Origin: Chloroflexota bacterium
GTDB lineage: Bacteria > Chloroflexota > Dehalococcoidia > Lucifugimonadales > Australimonadaceae
Length of the DNA: 7,327 nt
Assembly (NCBI GenBank): GCA_022574265.1
Contig: JACZSI010000087.1
Span: 1-7,327, forward strand
Direction: 5' to 3'
Of this stretch, positions 5,436-7,327 are shown piece by piece; position 1 is the first letter of the stretch; each line of letters starts with the position of its first letter. The notes beneath the pieces are model-generated. The model was not told where the DNA came from and did not search any database. It saw only the letters and a program-made list of their open reading frames with translations. Both the position numbers and the translations under genes were made by a program.

Positions 5436-5550
5436 GTCATTCTGAGCGAAGCGAAGAATCTCGTGGCCGTGCCTTGCTTGAATCACTACGGCCTGGGACG
5501 AGACCCTTCGCGGAGCCTGTCCTGAGCGAAGTCGAAGGGCTCAGGGTGAC
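5436..5550. repeat. Palindromic repeat element, copy 2, inverted relative to copy 1 and enlarged by a nested unit
   Basis: The element begins GTCATTCTGAGCGAAGCG at 5436 and ends CTCAGGGTGAC at 5550, so its reverse complement lines up with copy 1. The left unit is ATTCT...AGAAT (5439-5459). The right unit ACCCTTCGC...GCTCAGGGT (5503-5547) carries about 27 bases in its loop, containing a further unit CCTGAGCGAAGTCGAAGG at 5521-5538. The centre keeps GGCC, GCTTGAAT and GGGACGAGA, which match copy 1 in reverse. It has no gene. Confidence 0.82.
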
Positions 5551-5612
5551 AGGCCGTGGTTGTCCTCGGACGGTCCAGGGACCCGCCGGGCGCGGGCTGT
5601 GCACTGCCCCTG

Positions 5613-5621
5613 TGCTATGCT
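5613..5621 (+). promoter_or_regulatory. Extended -10 promoter-like box before ybeY-dnaX
   Basis: GTGCTATGCT covers this site, with hexamer TATGCT at 5616-5621 and TG one base upstream. No good -35 lies 16-18 bp before it. A start near 5628 would give a very short leader before ATG 5642, with GATGAGG as a weak ribosome site. Confidence 0.4.
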
Positions 5622-5641
5622 GGCCGCACACGGATGAGGCC

Positions 5642-6136
5642 ATGCCCACGCGCGCTCCCCGACGCCCCATCGACGTCCACGTCTTCCCTTCTTTCCGAGC
5701 CGCGGTCAAGGCACCGTGGCTGCGGAAGGTGGCGGCCGAGGCGCTCGCCGCAGGCGACCCGGACGGCGCCGGCGGGGTGAGCATCGCCATCGCCGACGAC
5801 GAGACGCTGCGCTCGCTCAACGAGCGGTTCCGAGGGCTCGACGAGGTCACCGACGTGCTGTCGTTCGAGGGCGAGTCCGGTGGCGCATTCCCCACGGCCC
5901 CGGACGGCAGCGACACGATCGGCGAGGTCGTCCTCTCCTACCCCCTGGCGGTCCGCCAAGCGGACGAGCACGATGTGACGACCGAGGAAGAGCTCGCGCT
6001 GCTGGTCGTTCACGGCGTCCTGCATCTCCTCGGCCACGACCACGAGGAGCCCGGAGACGAGGCCCGCATGCAACGATTAGAGCGCCAGGCGCTGGCTGGC
6101 TTCTTCGGCGCCACGGTCCACGCGGGAGGCGCCTAG
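5642..6136 (+). CDS. ybeY: Endoribonuclease YbeY (rRNA maturation factor)
   Basis: A 164-residue UPF0054 protein, the normal size. The diagnostic zinc motif HGVLHLLGHDH supplies His124, His128 and His134. The upstream block L-x-x-L-N-x-x-F-R-G-L-D-E-V-T-DVLSF is fully kept, with Arg57 at the conserved arginine position, and so is IGEVVLS. YbeY is a single-strand RNase involved in 16S rRNA 3' end processing and ribosome quality control. ATG 5642 is chosen because the longer frame reaches back only into the repeat and a promoter-like box lies just upstream. The stop TAG (6134-6136) touches the dnaX ATG, so the two are probably translated together. Confidence 0.96.
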   Translation: MPTRAPRRPIDVHVFPSFRAAVKAPWLRKVAAEALAAGDPDGAGGVSIAIADDETLRSLNERFRGLDEVTDVLSFEGESGGAFPTAPDGSDTIGEVVLSYPLAVRQADEHDVTTEEELALLVVHGVLHLLGHDHEEPGDEARMQRLERQALAGFFGATVHAGGA

Positions 6137-7327
6137 ATGCCCGGCGAGGTCCTCTACCGCAAGTGGCGGCCGCCGCGCTTCGAGGACATCGTCGGCCAAG
6201 ACGTCGTCAAGCAGACGCTCACGCGCGCCGTGGCCGGGAACCGCACGGCGCACGCTTACCTGTTCTGCGGACCGCGCGGCACCGGCAAGACGAGCACCGC
6301 GCGGATCATGGCGAAGGCGCTCAACTGCACGATGCGCCCGGACGGCGTCGGCGACCCATGCGGCGCCTGCGACGCCTGCATGGCCATCGACAACGGCAGC
6401 TTCTTGGACCTGATCGAGATCGACGCCGCGAGCAACCGGGGCATCGACGAGATGCGCGACCTCCGCGAGAAGGTCCGGTTCGCGCCGACGCTCGGCAAGA
6501 CGAAGGTGTACATCATCGACGAGGCCCATGCGCTGACGGCCGACGCGTTCAACGCGTTCCTCAAGACGCTGGAGGAGCCGCCGCCGCAGACCGTCTTCAT
6601 CCTTGCCACGACCGAGCCGCAGAAGCTGCCGGCGACGATCGTCTCGCGCTGCCAGCGGTTCGACTTCCACCGCATCTCGACGGCGGCGATCGTCGACCGG
6701 CTGAGCGAGATCGCGGCCTCCGAAGGCGCCGAGCTCGCGCCCGACACGCTGCGCACGATCGCCCGGACCGCCGGAGGCAGCCTGCGGGACGCCACCAACG
6801 TGCTCGACCAGCTCATCACGTCCTTCGGCTCAAGCCCAACGATCGAGCAGCTCCAGGAGCTGCTGGGCATCGGTGGCGAGGAGCAGGCGCTCGCGCTCGC
6901 GAAGCACCTCTTGGGGGGCGACACGACGGCATCGCTCGAGCTCGTCAACGCGGTCGCGGCCGAGGGCGTGGACCTGCGCCCGCTGCACCGCATGACCGTC
7001 GACTTCCTCCGCGCGGCGCTCCTGATGAAGAGCGGCGTGCAGGACTCACTCGAACTCTCGGCGGACGCGCAGTCCGAGCTTTCGGGCTCCGTCGGCAGCG
7101 TCTCGATCGACCACATCCTGCGCGCGCTGCGGCTGTTCGGCGGCGTCGACCTCCGGTACGACCAGCCGTCGCCGCTGCCGCTCGAGCTCGCCGCTGTCGA
7201 GCTGGGCCTCGAGCCCGAGGCGGCTCCCCCAGTCGCGGCTCCCGCTCCGGCAACACGGGCCGCGGCACCAGCCGCCGTCGCCCCGCAGCCGCGCCGCGAG
7301 CCGGCCCCCGCGGCCAAGCAAGCGCCG
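6137..7327 (+). CDS. dnaX: DNA polymerase III subunit tau/gamma, N-terminal 397 residues; 3' end outside window
   Basis: This is the clamp-loader ATPase of the replisome. Visible in order: YRKWRPPRFEDIVGQ at the N-terminus, Walker A GPRGTGKT (residues 45-52), the zinc knuckle Cys64, Cys75, Cys78 and Cys81, Walker B VYIIDEAH (124-131), LKTLEEPP, and the SRC arginine-finger motif at 170-172 followed by QRFDF. Then come sensor-2 GGSLRDA and the collar domain III helices. From about residue 355 an Ala/Pro-rich linker begins, as expected before the tau-specific region. ATG 6137 starts on the base after the ybeY stop, with GGAGG at 6125-6129 (7 bp spacing). The frame is open to the end of the window. 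Whether a shorter gamma form is made by frameshifting cannot be judged, because the usual slip region would be downstream. Confidence 0.97.
   Translation, partial: MPGEVLYRKWRPPRFEDIVGQDVVKQTLTRAVAGNRTAHAYLFCGPRGTGKTSTARIMAKALNCTMRPDGVGDPCGACDACMAIDNGSFLDLIEIDAASNRGIDEMRDLREKVRFAPTLGKTKVYIIDEAHALTADAFNAFLKTLEEPPPQTVFILATTEPQKLPATIVSRCQRFDFHRISTAAIVDRLSEIAASEGAELAPDTLRTIARTAGGSLRDATNVLDQLITSFGSSPTIEQLQELLGIGGEEQALALAKHLLGGDTTASLELVNAVAAEGVDLRPLHRMTVDFLRAALLMKSGVQDSLELSADAQSELSGSVGSVSIDHILRALRLFGGVDLRYDQPSPLPLELAAVELGLEPEAAPPVAAPAPATRAAAPAAVAPQPRREPAPAAKQAP

Larger units (their letters stand above)
5333..5641. other. Divergent intergenic region with promoters and a repeat
   Basis: This 309-bp gap separates the leftward DinB-SDR-recO operon from rightward ybeY-dnaX. 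It holds a leftward promoter-like box, a palindrome, repeat copy 2 and a rightward promoter-like box, each listed separately. A reading frame crosses it upstream of ybeY from 5420, but it lies inside the repeat and carries repeat-type peptide patterns (SERSEES), so I do not treat it as coding. Confidence 0.8.

Noticed and set aside
4105..5550. CRISPR-like array from the recurring CTGAGCGAAG units
   Set aside because: The units are palindromic, in both orientations, irregularly spaced and nested, with no uniform spacers or cas genes.
6256..7317. A 353-residue minus-strand frame opposite dnaX
   Set aside because: It is Ser/Arg-rich antisense of a gene with complete Walker, zinc and SRC motifs.
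7200..7327. Programmed frameshift site for a gamma form of DnaX
   Set aside because: No A-rich slippery run is visible in the part of dnaX inside the window.

Overview
This is a GC-rich, tightly packed bacterial chromosomal window, mostly housekeeping genes plus a small lineage-specific cluster. The codon usage, the mycothiol-transferase-like DinB proteins, the short JAMM peptidase and selD all point to a high-GC Gram-positive bacterium (Actinomycetota, perhaps a coriobacterial or deep-branching environmental lineage). Chloroflexota cannot be excluded, because repeats like the two seen here also occur there. This placement is inference; no rRNA or other decisive marker is present.

The layout has three blocks. 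(1) 1-1912, plus strand: the 3' end of selD (selenophosphate synthetase), a JAMM/MPN+ metallopeptidase with its own strong ribosome binding site, and an exported PDZ-domain protein. The C-terminal tail of the PDZ protein is shifted out of frame in a Gly-Phe repeat. The block ends in a 14-bp hairpin that also faces recO. (2) 1933-5332, minus strand: an apparent operon, in transcription order, of three tandem DinB/DUF664-type helical-bundle proteins, a short-chain dehydrogenase and recO. The last two genes follow their upstream neighbours with 0 and 2 bp between stop and start, which suggests translational coupling. (3) 5642-7327, plus strand: ybeY (rRNA maturation endonuclease) followed at once by dnaX (DNA polymerase III tau/gamma), which runs off the window.

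The divergent region 5333-5641 holds a probable extended -10 promoter for each direction and a perfect palindrome at the leftward promoter. It also holds one copy of a palindromic repeat built from CTGAGCGAAGCGAAG units. A second copy, in the opposite orientation, lies between the second and third DinB genes.

I see no clear new defence, mobile or biosynthetic system. The points most worth checking are the broken PDZ tail, the repeat pair with compensatory arm changes, and the DinB triplet, whose usual metal-binding histidine set looks altered.
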